64,000 bases of DNA. It comes from Microbispora catharanthi. GTDB lineage: Bacteria; Actinomycetota; Actinomycetes; Streptosporangiales; Streptosporangiaceae. Position 1 is the first letter of the stretch; the number at the start of each line of letters is the position of its first letter. Below the pieces are notes generated by a model that saw nothing but the letters and a program-made list of their open reading frames with translations, made no database searches and was not told where the DNA came from. Made by a program: the position numbers and the translations under genes. This document shows, in pieces, positions 19,686 through 28,739 of this stretch. The stretch spans positions 372,001 through 436,000 of the forward strand of contig NZ_VDMA02000004.1 of assembly GCF_006334915.2 (NCBI RefSeq), given 5' to 3'.

Positions 19686-19810
19686 GCGCTTCACGCTAGA
19701 AATCAGCACGTCAGGCGCACATCGGACCGAGGTCCGGCCGTCGCTCGGCAGTTGGGTCTAGGTCCTGCGGCCGACGCGGGCCCTTCGGCGGTGGTCCTAG
19801 TCTGTGTCCC

Positions 19811-20995
19811 GTGCCCGAGCCTGCCGACCCTGCCGCCGACCCCGCCGCCGACCCCGCCGCCTCCGTGCGGGACCGCGATGCGGTGCTGCACGCGGTCAGC
19901 TCGGCCGTGCTCGCCGTCACCCGCCACCTGTCGGTCCGCGAGGTCCTCCAGGTGATCGTGCGGTCCGCGGCGCGGCTGCTCGACGCGAAGTACGCCGCGC
20001 TCGGCGTGCCCGACGACGACGGCGCGTTCGCCGAGTTCGTGGCCGAGGGCATCTCCGGCGAGCAGTGGGCGGCCATCGGGCCCACCCCGCGCCAGCACGG
20101 CATGCTGGGCGCGATGCTCCGCGAGGGGACGCCGGTGCGGCTGCCCGACATCCGCAGGGATCCCCGGTTCGAGTGGTGGCCGAAGGCCCACCCCATACTC
20201 AAGGACTTCCTCGGTGTGCCGATCACGGACGGCGACACGGTCCTCGGGATCATCTTCCTGTCCAACAAGCGGACGCCCGGCGGGTTCGACGAGGCCGACG
20301 AGGAACTGCTGACGTTGTTCGCGGCGCACGCCGCCATCGCGATCACCAACGCCCGGCTGTACGAGCGGGGGCGCGAGCTCACGGTCGTCGAGGAACGCAC
20401 CCGGATGGCCCGCGAGCTGCACGACGCCGTCAGCCAGAAGCTGTTCTCGCTGCGGCTGACCGCGCGGGCCGCCGCCGCGCTCGCGCGTACGGACCCCGAG
20501 CGGGCGGCCGAGGCGATCGAGCGGGTCGAGCGGATGGCGGGAGAGGCGCTGACCGAGCTGCGCGCGGTGATCGTGGAGCTGCGCCCGGCCGAGCTGGACC
20601 GGCACGGCCTGGTGGAGAGCCTGCGCAAGCAGGCGGCCCTCCTCGACCGCCTGCACCCCATGACGGTCGCCTTCACGACCGAGGGCGAGCCGCCGGGCGA
20701 CCGCGGCCTCGACCTGGCGCCCGAGATCGAGGTCGCCGTGCTCCGGGTCGCCCAGGAGGCGCTGCACAACGCCGTACGGCACGCCAGGGCCGCCCGCATC
20801 GACGTACGGCTCGCGCATCGGGAGGACGCGCTGGTGCTGGAGGTGACCGACGACGGCGCCGGATTCGACGAGGCAGGCGTGCACGGCTTGGGGCTGCCGT
20901 CGATGGGCGACCGGGCCCAGGCCGTCGGCGGCACGCTGACGGTCTCCTCCGCGCCCGGCCGCGGCACGACCGTACGACTGGAGGTGCCCGCGTGA
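19811..20995 (+). CDS. GAF-domain sensor histidine kinase
   Basis: 394 aa cytoplasmic kinase. [15 protein letters not shown] repeat opens the protein, then a GAF domain (about 30-190), HisKA_3 dimerisation helix with '[17 protein letters not shown]' (phospho-His) and a HATPase domain ('[12 protein letters not shown]', 'DDGAGFDE', '[11 protein letters not shown]'). Probably leaderless: TAGTCT at 19798-19803 lies 7 nt before the GTG with no ribosome site. The stop overlaps the next gene (GTGA), its response regulator. Signal unknown. Confidence 0.9.
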   Translation: MPEPADPAADPAADPAASVRDRDAVLHAVSSAVLAVTRHLSVREVLQVIVRSAARLLDAKYAALGVPDDDGAFAEFVAEGISGEQWAAIGPTPRQHGMLGAMLREGTPVRLPDIRRDPRFEWWPKAHPILKDFLGVPITDGDTVLGIIFLSNKRTPGGFDEADEELLTLFAAHAAIAITNARLYERGRELTVVEERTRMARELHDAVSQKLFSLRLTARAAAALARTDPERAAEAIERVERMAGEALTELRAVIVELRPAELDRHGLVESLRKQAALLDRLHPMTVAFTTEGEPPGDRGLDLAPEIEVAVLRVAQEALHNAVRHARAARIDVRLAHREDALVLEVTDDGAGFDEAGVHGLGLPSMGDRAQAVGGTLTVSSAPGRGTTVRLEVPA

Positions 20996-21615
20996 TCCGC
21001 GTGCTCATCGCCGACGACCACCCCGTCGTACGGCAGGGCCTGCGTACGTTCCTGGAGATCCAGGAGGACATCAGCGTCGTGGGGGAGGCGGCCGACGGCG
21101 CCGAGGCGGTCGAGATGACCGGCGCGCTCGCCCCCGACGTGCTGCTGCTCGACCTGAAGATGCCGGTGCTCGACGGCCTCGGCGCGCTCGCGGAGCTGTC
21201 CGGCCGGGACGTGCGGGTGATCGTCCTCACCTCGGTCAGCGACCGCGGCGACGTGGCTCCGGCGATGCGGGCGGGCGCGGCGGGCTTCCTCTACAAGGAC
21301 GTGGACCCCGGCGCCCTCGTGCAGGCGATCCGGGCCGTGTACGGCGGGCAGGTCCTGCTCGCACCGGAGGCGGCCGAGGCGATGCTGGCCGGCCCGGCGG
21401 GCCGCGAGCAGGACGGGGCGGGGTCCGCGCTGACCGACCGGGAACGCGAGGTGCTGCGACTGCTCGCCGCCGGCCGTTCGAACCGCGAGATCGCCCGCGA
21501 GCTCGTGGTGGCGGAGAAGACCGTGAAGACCCACGTCTCCAACGTGCTCATGAAGCTCGGCGTGCAGGACCGCACCCAGGCCGCGCTTTACGCGGTGCGC
21601 CACGGCCTGGCCTGA
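20992..21615 (+). CDS. Two-component response regulator, LuxR/NarL family
   Basis: 207 aa. Receiver domain '[13 protein letters not shown]' with phospho-Asp in 'LLLDLKMP', conserved Thr/Ser in 'VLTSVS' and Lys in 'FLYKD'. The C-terminal LuxR HTH is '[20 protein letters not shown]' onward. Overlaps the kinase gene by 4 nt, so the pair is a complete two-component system. Targets not visible. Confidence 0.93.
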   Translation: MIRVLIADDHPVVRQGLRTFLEIQEDISVVGEAADGAEAVEMTGALAPDVLLLDLKMPVLDGLGALAELSGRDVRVIVLTSVSDRGDVAPAMRAGAAGFLYKDVDPGALVQAIRAVYGGQVLLAPEAAEAMLAGPAGREQDGAGSALTDREREVLRLLAAGRSNREIARELVVAEKTVKTHVSNVLMKLGVQDRTQAALYAVRHGLA

Positions 21616-21640
21616 GCGTCCGCCTGCTCACTCCGCCCGC

Positions 21641-22903
21641 TCACCCCGCCAGCCGGGCGCCGCGCCGCCAGACGGCCCGGATGTTCAGGGTGTCGCCGAT
21701 GGCCGTAGTGGGGTCGCCGTCGACCAGGAGGAGGTCGGCGCGCAGCCCCGGGGCGATGCGCCCGCGGTCGTCCAGCCGGAACCGCCGGGCGGTGGCGGCG
21801 GTCGCCGCGTGGAGCGCCGCGGACGGGGCGAGACCGGCGCGGACGAGGTACCCCAGTTCGTGGTGCACGCTCGCGCCGGGAGCCAGCCCGCCGAGGAACG
21901 GCACGGGGATCGAGGTGTCGGTGCCGGCGAGGACGTCCACGCCGGCCTCGTGCAGGGCCGCGACGGACGCCAGCACGTCGTCGAGCCTGCCCTGTGGGTA
22001 GCGGTTGAAGCTGCCGCGCAGGGTCTTGTCCCATCGGTCGTCGAGACGCCTGCTCACCCGCGGGTCATCGGCCAGCGCCTCGCCGGTCATCCCCATCAGC
22101 GAGGCGTTCAGGCAGACGCACGCGACGACGAAGGCGCCGGAGTCGGCGATCAACCGGATGATCTCGGGGGTGTGCGGGCGGTCCATGAACAGGTGGGCGA
22201 GGCCGTCCACGCCCGCCTCGATCGCCATGCGGGTGGCGTCGACGGTGAGTGCGTGGGCGATGGCGAGCATCCCGTGCCGGTGGGCCTCGGCGACGCCGGC
22301 GTTCAGCGTCGCCTGGTCGAGCATGGGAAGGCCCGGGTGCCCCTCGACGGTCCCGTCGTCCACCATGAACTTGATGTAATCCGAGCCCGAAGCCACGAGG
22401 CGAGGGATCCACGCCACCGCCTCCCCGGGGGTGCTCACGTGCGGTTCCGGGGGAGGACCCGCCTGCCGCCGGTCACCCGGCGCGCCGTTCCCGGCGGACG
22501 CCCGGCCGCCGGGCCCGAGGAAGGGACGGATGTCGAAGCCCTCGGGGAGCAGTTCGCTGGGATGCCCGCCCGGCGCCGTGAGACCGAAGCCGGCGGAGCG
22601 GACGTCGGCGAGCGTGTCGTCGTCCTCGATGTGGGCGCGGTTGTGCCGGGTGTGCATGCCCTGCATCTCGAGTTCCGTCGTCACGCCGAACGTCAGGGCG
22701 AGCGCGAGGGAGTCCTCGCCGGTGTGGACGTGGGCGTCGATCAGGCCGGGGAGGAGGGTCGCCCCGGCGGCGTCGACGACCTCGGCGTCGGAGGGCATGT
22801 CCCCTCCCACGGCGAGGATTCGCCCGTCGCCGACGAGCACTCCGGCGGGGCCGATCGGCCTCTCGCCGTCGAACACCCGGGCGTTGACGATGGCTGTCTT
22901 CAT
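21641..22903 (-). CDS. Metal-dependent amidohydrolase
   Basis: 420 aa, imidazolonepropionase/prolidase-like. 'LLPGLIDAHVHTGED' gives the HxH metal ligands, 'DYIKFMVDDG' the Lys-type segment, 'AIAHALTVDA' a His ligand and 'LAGTDTSIP' the Asp. A ~25-residue Gly/Pro-rich insertion follows 'FLGPGG'. ATG at 22903 chosen over one 27 nt upstream. Divergent from the MarR gene at 23079 with two MarR-type palindromes between, so probably its regulatory target. Substrate unknown. Confidence 0.87.
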   Translation of the reverse strand: MKTAIVNARVFDGERPIGPAGVLVGDGRILAVGGDMPSDAEVVDAAGATLLPGLIDAHVHTGEDSLALALTFGVTTELEMQGMHTRHNRAHIEDDDTLADVRSAGFGLTAPGGHPSELLPEGFDIRPFLGPGGRASAGNGAPGDRRQAGPPPEPHVSTPGEAVAWIPRLVASGSDYIKFMVDDGTVEGHPGLPMLDQATLNAGVAEAHRHGMLAIAHALTVDATRMAIEAGVDGLAHLFMDRPHTPEIIRLIADSGAFVVACVCLNASLMGMTGEALADDPRVSRRLDDRWDKTLRGSFNRYPQGRLDDVLASVAALHEAGVDVLAGTDTSIPVPFLGGLAPGASVHHELGYLVRAGLAPSAALHAATAATARRFRLDDRGRIAPGLRADLLLVDGDPTTAIGDTLNIRAVWRRGARLAG

Positions 22904-22926
22904 GGTCCGTCCCGTCTGCCGCTGAT

Positions 22927-22965
22927 ACATAGGCGCCTATGTAAGCAGATTCATAGGGGCCTATG
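22927..22965. promoter_or_regulatory. Paired MarR-type operators
   Basis: CATAGGCGCCTATG (22928-22941, extended to a 16-bp perfect palindrome) and CATAGGGGCCTATG (22952-22965) share the form CATAGG-NN-CCTATG, centres 24 bp apart. They lie in the divergent promoter between the amidohydrolase and MarR genes. Confidence 0.8.
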
Positions 22966-23078
22966 CAAAGGCCGCGTACGGTGTCGGTAGCCTTTTGCCG
23001 GGCGGCGGACGGGTGCCCCTCGGGACATGTCGTCACGTGCCCGTGCCGGACGCCAGGTCGATCGGGAGAGAGGCGCCG

Positions 23079-23549
23079 ATGGAGGGCGAGGAGGAGCGGT
23101 GGGATCCGGAGCGCTATGTCGCCTTCTGGATCAACAGCTCGTCGAGGAAGGTGATCCGCCTCCATGAGCTGCGGCTGCGCCCCCTCGGGCTGAGCATGGC
23201 CAACGCCGCGGTGCTCCTGACACTGGCCGAAGGCGGCCCGCTGTCGCAGAAGGACCTGACCCGGTCGGCGCGGGTCGAACAGCCGACGATGGCCGAGATG
23301 CTGTCGCGGATGGAGCGTGACGGCCTGGTGTGCCGGCAGCCCAATCCCCGTGACCGGCGGGGCAGCCTTTTCTCCGTCACCGATCTGGCGCGGGACCGGC
23401 TCGACCTGGTGCGCGAGGCGCTGGTGCAGGGGGAGCGGGACGCGCTGTCCGGTCTCACCGACGAGGAGGCGGAGCAACTGATCCGGCTGCTCCGGCGCGT
23501 GGCCGACAACGTGGACCGGGCCGCCGCCCCGATCCAGTCGCCCCGATAG
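23079..23549 (+). CDS. MarR-family transcriptional regulator (amidohydrolase side)
   Basis: 156 aa winged-helix regulator. 'LSMANAAVLLTLAEGGPLSQ', 'RSARVEQPTMAEMLSRMERD' (recognition helix) and 'NPRDRRGSLFSVTDLA' (wing). ATG at 23079 with GGGAGAGAGG at 23064-23073. It likely binds the CATAGG palindromes and represses both itself and the divergent amidohydrolase; the ligand is unknown. Confidence 0.9.
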   Translation: MEGEEERWDPERYVAFWINSSSRKVIRLHELRLRPLGLSMANAAVLLTLAEGGPLSQKDLTRSARVEQPTMAEMLSRMERDGLVCRQPNPRDRRGSLFSVTDLARDRLDLVREALVQGERDALSGLTDEEAEQLIRLLRRVADNVDRAAAPIQSPR

Positions 23550-23578
23550 CCCCCTCCGCATGCTTCGGCGGAAGCGGT

Positions 23579-23595
23579 AGTTCGTCTCGCGAATT
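23579..23595. promoter_or_regulatory. Operator dyad in the promoter of the second MarR gene
   Basis: AGTTCG-TCTCG-CGAATT matches the two dyads before the FAD oxidoreductase. It lies just upstream of a -10-like TACTCT (23599-23604), where bound repressor would block RNA polymerase. Confidence 0.7.
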
Positions 23596-23610
23596 GGTTA
23601 CTCTGGACCG

Positions 23611-24075
23611 GTGAGTAAGGATGTCGGCGTCCAGATCGGGACGGTGGCCGCACTGGTGCGGTCCACATTCCTGGTGAACGCCGTGTACGCGAATTCCGCC
23701 CGCGAGTACGGTCTCACCCAGCAGCAGGGCCAGTTGTTGTGCGTCCTGATGACGCAGCCCTACGGCATGAGCGAACTGGGCGCGATGCTCGGTCTGGCGA
23801 AGTCGAGCTTGACCGGTCTGGTGGACCGCAGCGAGCGCAACGGCCTGGTCCAGCGGACACCCGACCCTCAGGACTCGCGGGCGGTGCGGGTGTCGCTCAC
23901 CGGGGAGGGCGCCGAGCTGGCCGACGAGTTCTACACCGAGACCTGCCGCCGCGTCGAGGAACTGGTCGCGGGGTTGGCGCCGGCGGAGCGCGACGCGCTC
24001 GCCGCTCTGCTCGGCCGTGTCGTGACGGACAACAAGGTCCCCAGCGTCTTCATGGAGCCGGACTCCACGCACTGA
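23611..24075 (+). CDS. MarR-family transcriptional regulator (FAD oxidoreductase side)
   Basis: 154 aa. 'LTQQQGQLLCVLMTQPYGMS', 'LGLAKSSLTGLVDRSERNGL' (recognition helix) and 'PDPQDSRAVRVSLTGEG' (wing). GTG at 23611 sits 6 nt after TACTCT, so the mRNA is probably leaderless. The same dyad (GTTCG-N5-CGAAC) occurs in its own promoter and twice before the next gene, which predicts autorepression and control of the following redox genes. The inducer could be a quinone or other electrophile; that is inference. Confidence 0.9.
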   Translation: MSKDVGVQIGTVAALVRSTFLVNAVYANSAREYGLTQQQGQLLCVLMTQPYGMSELGAMLGLAKSSLTGLVDRSERNGLVQRTPDPQDSRAVRVSLTGEGAELADEFYTETCRRVEELVAGLAPAERDALAALLGRVVTDNKVPSVFMEPDSTH

Positions 24076-24088
24076 ATACGGGAAAGGT

Positions 24089-24133
24089 TGCAGTTCGCAC
24101 TACGAACTAATATGGTTCGTAGTGCGAACTGCA
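24089..24133. promoter_or_regulatory. 45-bp perfect inverted repeat carrying two MarR dyads
   Basis: 19-bp arms (24089-24107 and 24115-24133) are exact reverse complements with a 7-nt centre TAATATG. Each arm contains GTTCG-N5-CGAAC (93-107 and 115-129 of kb 24), centres 22 bp apart, two helical turns, suiting two repressor dimers on one face. Confidence 0.88.
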
Positions 24134-24160
24134 TCCATTTCTTGCGTTGGAGCGTGAAAG

Positions 24161-25252
24161 ATGAGTCGTACAGTCGTGGTCGTCGGCGGAGGCTACGGGG
24201 GTTCCGCGCTCGCGAAGGCGCTGGACGCCGAGGCCGACGTCGTCCTCATCGACCCCCGGGACGCGTTCGTCAACACGGCAGGCTCTCTGCGGGCGCTGAC
24301 CCAGCCGGACTGGGCGGGCACCATGTTCTTCCCCTACGACCAGTGGCTCAGGCGCGGCACGGTGGTGCGCGAGCGCGCGGTCTCGGTGGACCCCGGCGGC
24401 GTCACCCTGGCCTCGGGCGGCCGGGTCGAGACCGACTACCTGGTCCTGGCCACCGGTTCCAGCTACACCTACCCCGCCAAACCCGCCTCCGACTCCATGG
24501 ACGACGCCCTGGACGACCTGCGCCGGACCCACAAGGAACTGGCCGGCGCCGAACGGGTGCTGATTCTCGGCACCGGGCCGGTCGGTCTCGAACTGGCCGG
24601 TGAGATCAAGGAAGTCTGGCCGCGCAAGCACGTGACCATCGTCGACCCCGCCGAGCGACTGCTGGCCGCCTTCCCCGAGGAGATGCGCCAGGAACTGCAC
24701 CGCCAGCTCGATGACCTGGACATCCACCTGCGGCTGGGCACCGGCCTGACCGCACCTCCGGCGACCGAACCCGGCCAGGCGGAGACCTTCACCGTCACCA
24801 CGACCGGCGGGGAGGAGATCACCGCCGACATCTGGTTCCGCGCCCATGGCGTGCGGGTCAACAGCGACTACCTCGCCGACGGCCGATTGACGACGCGAAC
24901 GCCGCAGGGACGGGTTCCCGTCACCGAGACCCTCAACGTCCACGGTTACGAGCACGTCTACGCCATCGGCGACATCACCGACGTCCCCGAGGCCAAGATG
25001 GCCGGGTACGCGATGCAGCACGCCGAGGTGGTGGCCCGCAACATCATCGCCCAGCTGCGCGGCGAGCAGCCGGATGCCACCTACCGGCCGCTGCCCTACC
25101 CCATGATCCTGCTCCCGCTTGGCCCGCGTGGCGGTGTCGGCCAGTTGCCCAGCCCCGACGGACCGGTCGTCGTCCCGGCCGAGACCGTCTCGGCGTACAA
25201 GGGGGCCGACCTGTTCACCGGCCGCTTCGCCGAGCAGTTCGGTGCCGCCTGA
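24161..25252 (+). CDS. FAD-dependent pyridine-nucleotide oxidoreductase (AIF/NDH-2-like)
   Basis: 363 aa. FAD site 'VVVVGGGYGGSALAKAL' at the N-terminus, NAD(P)H site 'VLILGTGPVGLELAGEI' near residue 130, and FAD/quinone-side motif 'YAIGDITDVPEAKM'. It resembles apoptosis-inducing-factor-like reductases. Controlled by the palindromic operator just upstream and probably co-transcribed with the flavoprotein gene that begins 1 nt after its stop. Electron acceptor unknown. Confidence 0.88.
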   Translation: MSRTVVVVGGGYGGSALAKALDAEADVVLIDPRDAFVNTAGSLRALTQPDWAGTMFFPYDQWLRRGTVVRERAVSVDPGGVTLASGGRVETDYLVLATGSSYTYPAKPASDSMDDALDDLRRTHKELAGAERVLILGTGPVGLELAGEIKEVWPRKHVTIVDPAERLLAAFPEEMRQELHRQLDDLDIHLRLGTGLTAPPATEPGQAETFTVTTTGGEEITADIWFRAHGVRVNSDYLADGRLTTRTPQGRVPVTETLNVHGYEHVYAIGDITDVPEAKMAGYAMQHAEVVARNIIAQLRGEQPDATYRPLPYPMILLPLGPRGGVGQLPSPDGPVVVPAETVSAYKGADLFTGRFAEQFGAA

Positions 25253-25253
25253 C

Positions 25254-26201
25254 ATGGACGAAACGCCTGTCCGCACACAGAAAGGCAGAACGTTGTCAGC
25301 ACATGACGTCGTCTTCGGGTTTGGCGCGCATTCCGGCATCGAGGACATACCCGAGCTTTTGCGCATGGTCCAGCAGGCCGACCGGGACGGGCTCGACATC
25401 TTCACGTTGTCGGACCATCCCTATCTCGGCGGACGTGTGGACGCCTACGCCGCGCTCGGCTTCATCCTCGGGCGTACGCAGCACATCGCCGGCTTCGCCA
25501 ACGTCACCAACCTGCCGACCCGGCCCGCTCCCATGCTGGCCAGGACGGTGACGTCGTTGTCGGCGCTGTCGGGCGGCCGGGTCGTGCTCGGCATGGGCGC
25601 GGGCGGGCTGTGGGATCGCATCGCCGACATGGGGGTGCCGCTCCTTTCGCCCGGCGACGCCGTGGACGCCTTCGAGGAGGCGATCGTCCTGGTCAAGCTG
25701 CTGTCCGGCGGCGGCCCTCCGGTCACCTACCAGGGCAGGCACTACCAGGTGAACCAGATCGAGCCGGCCCCCGTGCCCGCGCCGCCCGTGTGGACCGGAT
25801 CGGTCGGCCGCAAATCCCTGGCCGCGACCGGCCGGGTGGCGGACGGCTGGATCCCCGGCCACGCGGCCGACTGGCTGAGCGAGCGCTACCGCACGTCGCG
25901 GCCGGTCATCGACGAGGCGGCGGCGTCCGTCGGCCGCGATCCGCGCGAGATCCGCACGGTCTTCAACTTCCCCGGCCGCATCACCGACCGGCCGCTGCCC
26001 GCCACCCGTGACTCGGAGGGCCGCTGGATCGGCGGCTCCGCCGGCCAGTGGGTCGAGGAGCTGACCGGGGCCGTGCTGGAGCACGGCGCGTCGGGCTTCA
26101 CGCTCTTCTCCGCCGACCACGGCGCCCCCGACCTCACCCTTCTGACCCGCTGGGCCCAGGACGTCGTGCCCGCCGTTCGCGAGGCGATCGCCAAGCGGTG
26201 A
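25254..26201 (+). CDS. LLM-class flavin-dependent oxidoreductase
   Basis: 315 aa luciferase-like monooxygenase fold. 'VVFGFGAHSGIEDIPELLRM', 'LSDHPYLGGRVDAY', 'RVVLGMGAGGLWD' and 'ADGWIPGHAADW' are typical F420- or FMN-dependent family signatures. The ATG at 25254 has no ribosome site. A TTG at 25293, preceded by AAAGG, would remove 13 non-conserved residues and may be the true start. Same operon as the FAD oxidoreductase. Confidence 0.85.
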   Translation: MDETPVRTQKGRTLSAHDVVFGFGAHSGIEDIPELLRMVQQADRDGLDIFTLSDHPYLGGRVDAYAALGFILGRTQHIAGFANVTNLPTRPAPMLARTVTSLSALSGGRVVLGMGAGGLWDRIADMGVPLLSPGDAVDAFEEAIVLVKLLSGGGPPVTYQGRHYQVNQIEPAPVPAPPVWTGSVGRKSLAATGRVADGWIPGHAADWLSERYRTSRPVIDEAAASVGRDPREIRTVFNFPGRITDRPLPATRDSEGRWIGGSAGQWVEELTGAVLEHGASGFTLFSADHGAPDLTLLTRWAQDVVPAVREAIAKR

Positions 26202-26219
26202 GCCCGGTCCGGGCGCACG

Positions 26220-26981
26220 TCAGACCTGGGACTCCACGATCGCGTTGTGCGCGGCCACCCTGGCCCGCCGTACGGCGCGGTCGAGGTCGCGCAGGGCCTG
26301 CCCGCGTGCGGCGACCTGCCCGGAGGTGAGCCCCCGCTCGTCGGCGAGGCGGAGCGCGGCCGACAGCCGGGCGGCGAGGGCGCCGACCCGGTGCGCCCTG
26401 CCGGGATAGCCGGGGGCGAGGGCCTCGCCCGCGCGGTCGAGCGTGTCCGGCGCCGGGAAGCCCTGCGCCGGGCCGCCCATGCCCAGCAGCGCCTCGGTGG
26501 CGGCCATCATGGCGGTCCGCAGCGCCTGCTCCGCCTCGGCCAGCGACGGCACGTCGGGCGGGACGGCCGACGCCTCGGCCACGGTCCAGCGGATTCCGGA
26601 GTACGACGAGCCGCGCCTGTCGGCGGACGGCACGAGACCGAGGCACCGGCCGGACAGCACGGCCACGACGGCCTGGCCCGCGTCGATCGCGGCGCCGTTG
26701 AAGGTGGGCGGGCCGGTGAGCCCGAGCGGGTCGCCGGGCACCGGCAGGGCCAGCCGGAACGCGCCCAGGCCTTCGATCCGCCGGTCGACGAGGTAGGCGA
26801 GCAGGGGGGTCTCGACGTCATCCGCCGCCACCACCTGGGGTCCGGCCTCGCGCTCGACGCGGTCGAGGGCGTGCTCCAGACTCACGTGTCCCCCGAGCCA
26901 GGCATTGCCCCAGGCGACGAGCGTGGCGGAGATCGGTGAATCGATGCGCACCCGATCCACGATATGTGGTCGGACTGCCAT
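26220..26981 (-). CDS. Conserved hypothetical actinobacterial protein
   Basis: 253 aa, no signal peptide or membrane helix. The N-terminal ~130 residues are mixed alpha/beta ('RRIEGLGAFRLALPVPGDPL'); the C-terminal ~100 are helical and Ala/Arg-rich. Convergent with the flavoprotein gene and divergent from the ABC ATPase at 27017, only 35 bp apart. No function recognised. Confidence 0.68.
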   Translation of the reverse strand: MAVRPHIVDRVRIDSPISATLVAWGNAWLGGHVSLEHALDRVEREAGPQVVAADDVETPLLAYLVDRRIEGLGAFRLALPVPGDPLGLTGPPTFNGAAIDAGQAVVAVLSGRCLGLVPSADRRGSSYSGIRWTVAEASAVPPDVPSLAEAEQALRTAMMAATEALLGMGGPAQGFPAPDTLDRAGEALAPGYPGRAHRVGALAARLSAALRLADERGLTSGQVAARGQALRDLDRAVRRARVAAHNAIVESQV

Positions 26982-27016
26982 AGTTTTATCTCAGCGAACC
27001 ACGGGAGGGGGCCCAC

Positions 27017-27805
27017 ATGGGCGGTCAGGTGCTTCAGCTTCAGGACGTGGCCGTCCGCAGGGACGGCGCCGCCCTGCTGCGCGGCATCGACTGGAGCGTC
27101 CGGGAAGACGAGCGCTGGGTGGTGATCGGGCCCAACGGCGCGGGGAAGACGACGCTGCTCCAGGTGGCCGCATCGCTGCTGTTCCCGTCCGAGGGCTCGG
27201 TGGAGATCCTCGGCGAGCGGCTCGGCCAGACGGACGTGTTCGACCTGCGGCCCCGGATCGGCCTGGCCAGCGCGGCCCTGTCGGAGCGCATCCCGCCGGA
27301 CGAGAAGGTCATCGACCTCGTGCTCACCGCGTCGTACGCGATCCTGGGCCGGTGGACGGAGGAGTACGACTCCCACGACGTCACCCGGGCGGTCGAGCTC
27401 ATCGACCAGCTCGGCTGCGCCCACCTGATCCGGCGGCGCTTCGGCACGCTGTCGGAGGGCGAGCGCAAGCGGGTGCAGATCGCCCGGGCGCTCATGCCGG
27501 ACCCCGAGCTGCTGCTGCTCGACGAGCCCGCCGCCGGGCTCGACGTCGCGGGCCGCGAGGACCTCGTACGCCGCCTCGGCGCGCTGGCCCGGGACCCGAA
27601 GTCGCCCACGATGGTGCTGGTCACCCACCACGTCGAGGAGATCCCGGCCGGGTTCACCCACGTGCTGCTGCTGCGGCACGGCTCGGTGGTCGACCAGGGG
27701 CAGATCGACTCGGTGATGACGCCGGAGAACCTGTCCGCGACCTTCGGCGTGCCGCTGCACCTCGACCGCGGCCAGGAGGGCCGCTGGTACGCCCGTCCCC
27801 TCTGA
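27017..27805 (+). CDS. ABC transporter ATP-binding protein (no permease nearby)
   Basis: 262 aa. Walker A 'VIGPNGAGKTTLL', signature 'LSEGERKRVQIARAL' (LSEGE in place of LSGGQ), Walker B 'LLLLDEPAAGLDV' and switch His in 'VTHHVEEI'. The orphan, soluble layout resembles YlmA/iron-type ATPases that lack a linked permease. The substrate cannot be read from context. Confidence 0.87.
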   Translation: MGGQVLQLQDVAVRRDGAALLRGIDWSVREDERWVVIGPNGAGKTTLLQVAASLLFPSEGSVEILGERLGQTDVFDLRPRIGLASAALSERIPPDEKVIDLVLTASYAILGRWTEEYDSHDVTRAVELIDQLGCAHLIRRRFGTLSEGERKRVQIARALMPDPELLLLDEPAAGLDVAGREDLVRRLGALARDPKSPTMVLVTHHVEEIPAGFTHVLLLRHGSVVDQGQIDSVMTPENLSATFGVPLHLDRGQEGRWYARPL

Positions 27806-27854
27806 CCTCCACGCGGAGCCCGGCGCCTACCCTTGGCGGATAGCCGTACAGCGA

Positions 27855-27939
27855 GGGGCGCGCCGTGTTCTGGACTGAGGAGCGCGCGGGAGCGAAGCGA
27901 CCAAGCGCGACGAGGGAAGACACGGCCTCAAAGCGCCCC
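27855..27939 (+). other. Folded element or dispersed repeat before the TauE/SafE gene
   Basis: GGGGCGC+GCCGTGT (27855-27868) pairs with ACACGGC (27920-27926) and GCGCCCC (27933-27939), with a 6-nt bulge on one side. The interior holds further self-complementary GCGCG segments and GAGCGAAGCGA at 27890-27900, repeated just after the stem at 27948-27958. The fold ends 44 nt before the permease start. It could be a structured leader RNA, an attenuator or a REP-like element. Confidence 0.5.
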
Positions 27940-27983
27940 GAGCAGCCGAGCGAAGCGAGGCAGGTAAACAGGGAGAGGTGCGA

Positions 27984-28733
27984 GTGACGCCGTGGGAGGC
28001 GGCCGCGGTCTTCGCGGCCGGTGTCGGGGCCGGGGCCATCAACGCCGTCGTGGGATCGGGTTCGCTCATCACGTTCCCGACGATGCTGGCCGTCGGCTTC
28101 CCGCCGATCGTCGCGAACGTGTCCAACAACATCGGCCTCGTGCCCGGCGGCGTGACCGGAGTGCTCGGCTACCGCGCCGAGCTCAAGGGCCAGCGCGAGC
28201 GGCTGCTCCGGCTCGGCGTCGCGTCCGTGATCGGCTCGCTCGCGGGCGGGGTGCTGCTCCTGCGCCTGCCCGCCGAGGCGTTCAAGGTCATCGTCCCGGT
28301 GCTCATCGCGGTCGCCTGCCTCCTCGTGGTGTTCCAGCCGAGGATCAACGAGTGGCTGGCCGTACGGCGCAGGCCGCACCCTCACGGCGGGCCGTGGCTG
28401 TGGCTGGGCGTCCTGGGCGCGGGCATGTACGGCGGCTACTTCGGCGCCGCCCAGGGAATCGTGCTGATCGGCCTGCTCGGCAGCTTCCTCGACGAGGACC
28501 TGCAACGGGTGAACGCGGCGAAGAACCTGCTGTCGCTGCTGGTCAATGCCACGGCCGCGGTGCTGTTCGCGTTCATCGCGCCGGTGGATTGGGCCGCCGT
28601 GCTGATGGTCGCGCTCGGCTCGGCCGTCGGCGGCTTCCTCGGCGCCCGCCTGGGCCGCCGGCTGCCCGCACCCTTGCTGCGGGGATTCATTGTTGTCGTG
28701 GGAATCGTGGCGATAGTGAAGCTGGTGTCCTGA
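27984..28733 (+). CDS. TauE/SafE-family sulfite/organosulfonate-type permease
   Basis: 249 aa with about 7-8 membrane helices. 'GAGAINAVVGSGSLITFPTM' and 'GMYGGYFGAAQGI' are the two repeated family motifs. GTG at 27984 is favoured by GGGAGAGG at 27971-27978; GTG 27978 is an alternative. A folded element precedes it, and a small conserved gene follows 6 bp after the stop. Substrate unknown. Confidence 0.86.
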   Translation: MTPWEAAAVFAAGVGAGAINAVVGSGSLITFPTMLAVGFPPIVANVSNNIGLVPGGVTGVLGYRAELKGQRERLLRLGVASVIGSLAGGVLLLRLPAEAFKVIVPVLIAVACLLVVFQPRINEWLAVRRRPHPHGGPWLWLGVLGAGMYGGYFGAAQGIVLIGLLGSFLDEDLQRVNAAKNLLSLLVNATAAVLFAFIAPVDWAAVLMVALGSAVGGFLGARLGRRLPAPLLRGFIVVVGIVAIVKLVS

Positions 28734-28739
28734 AAGGGT

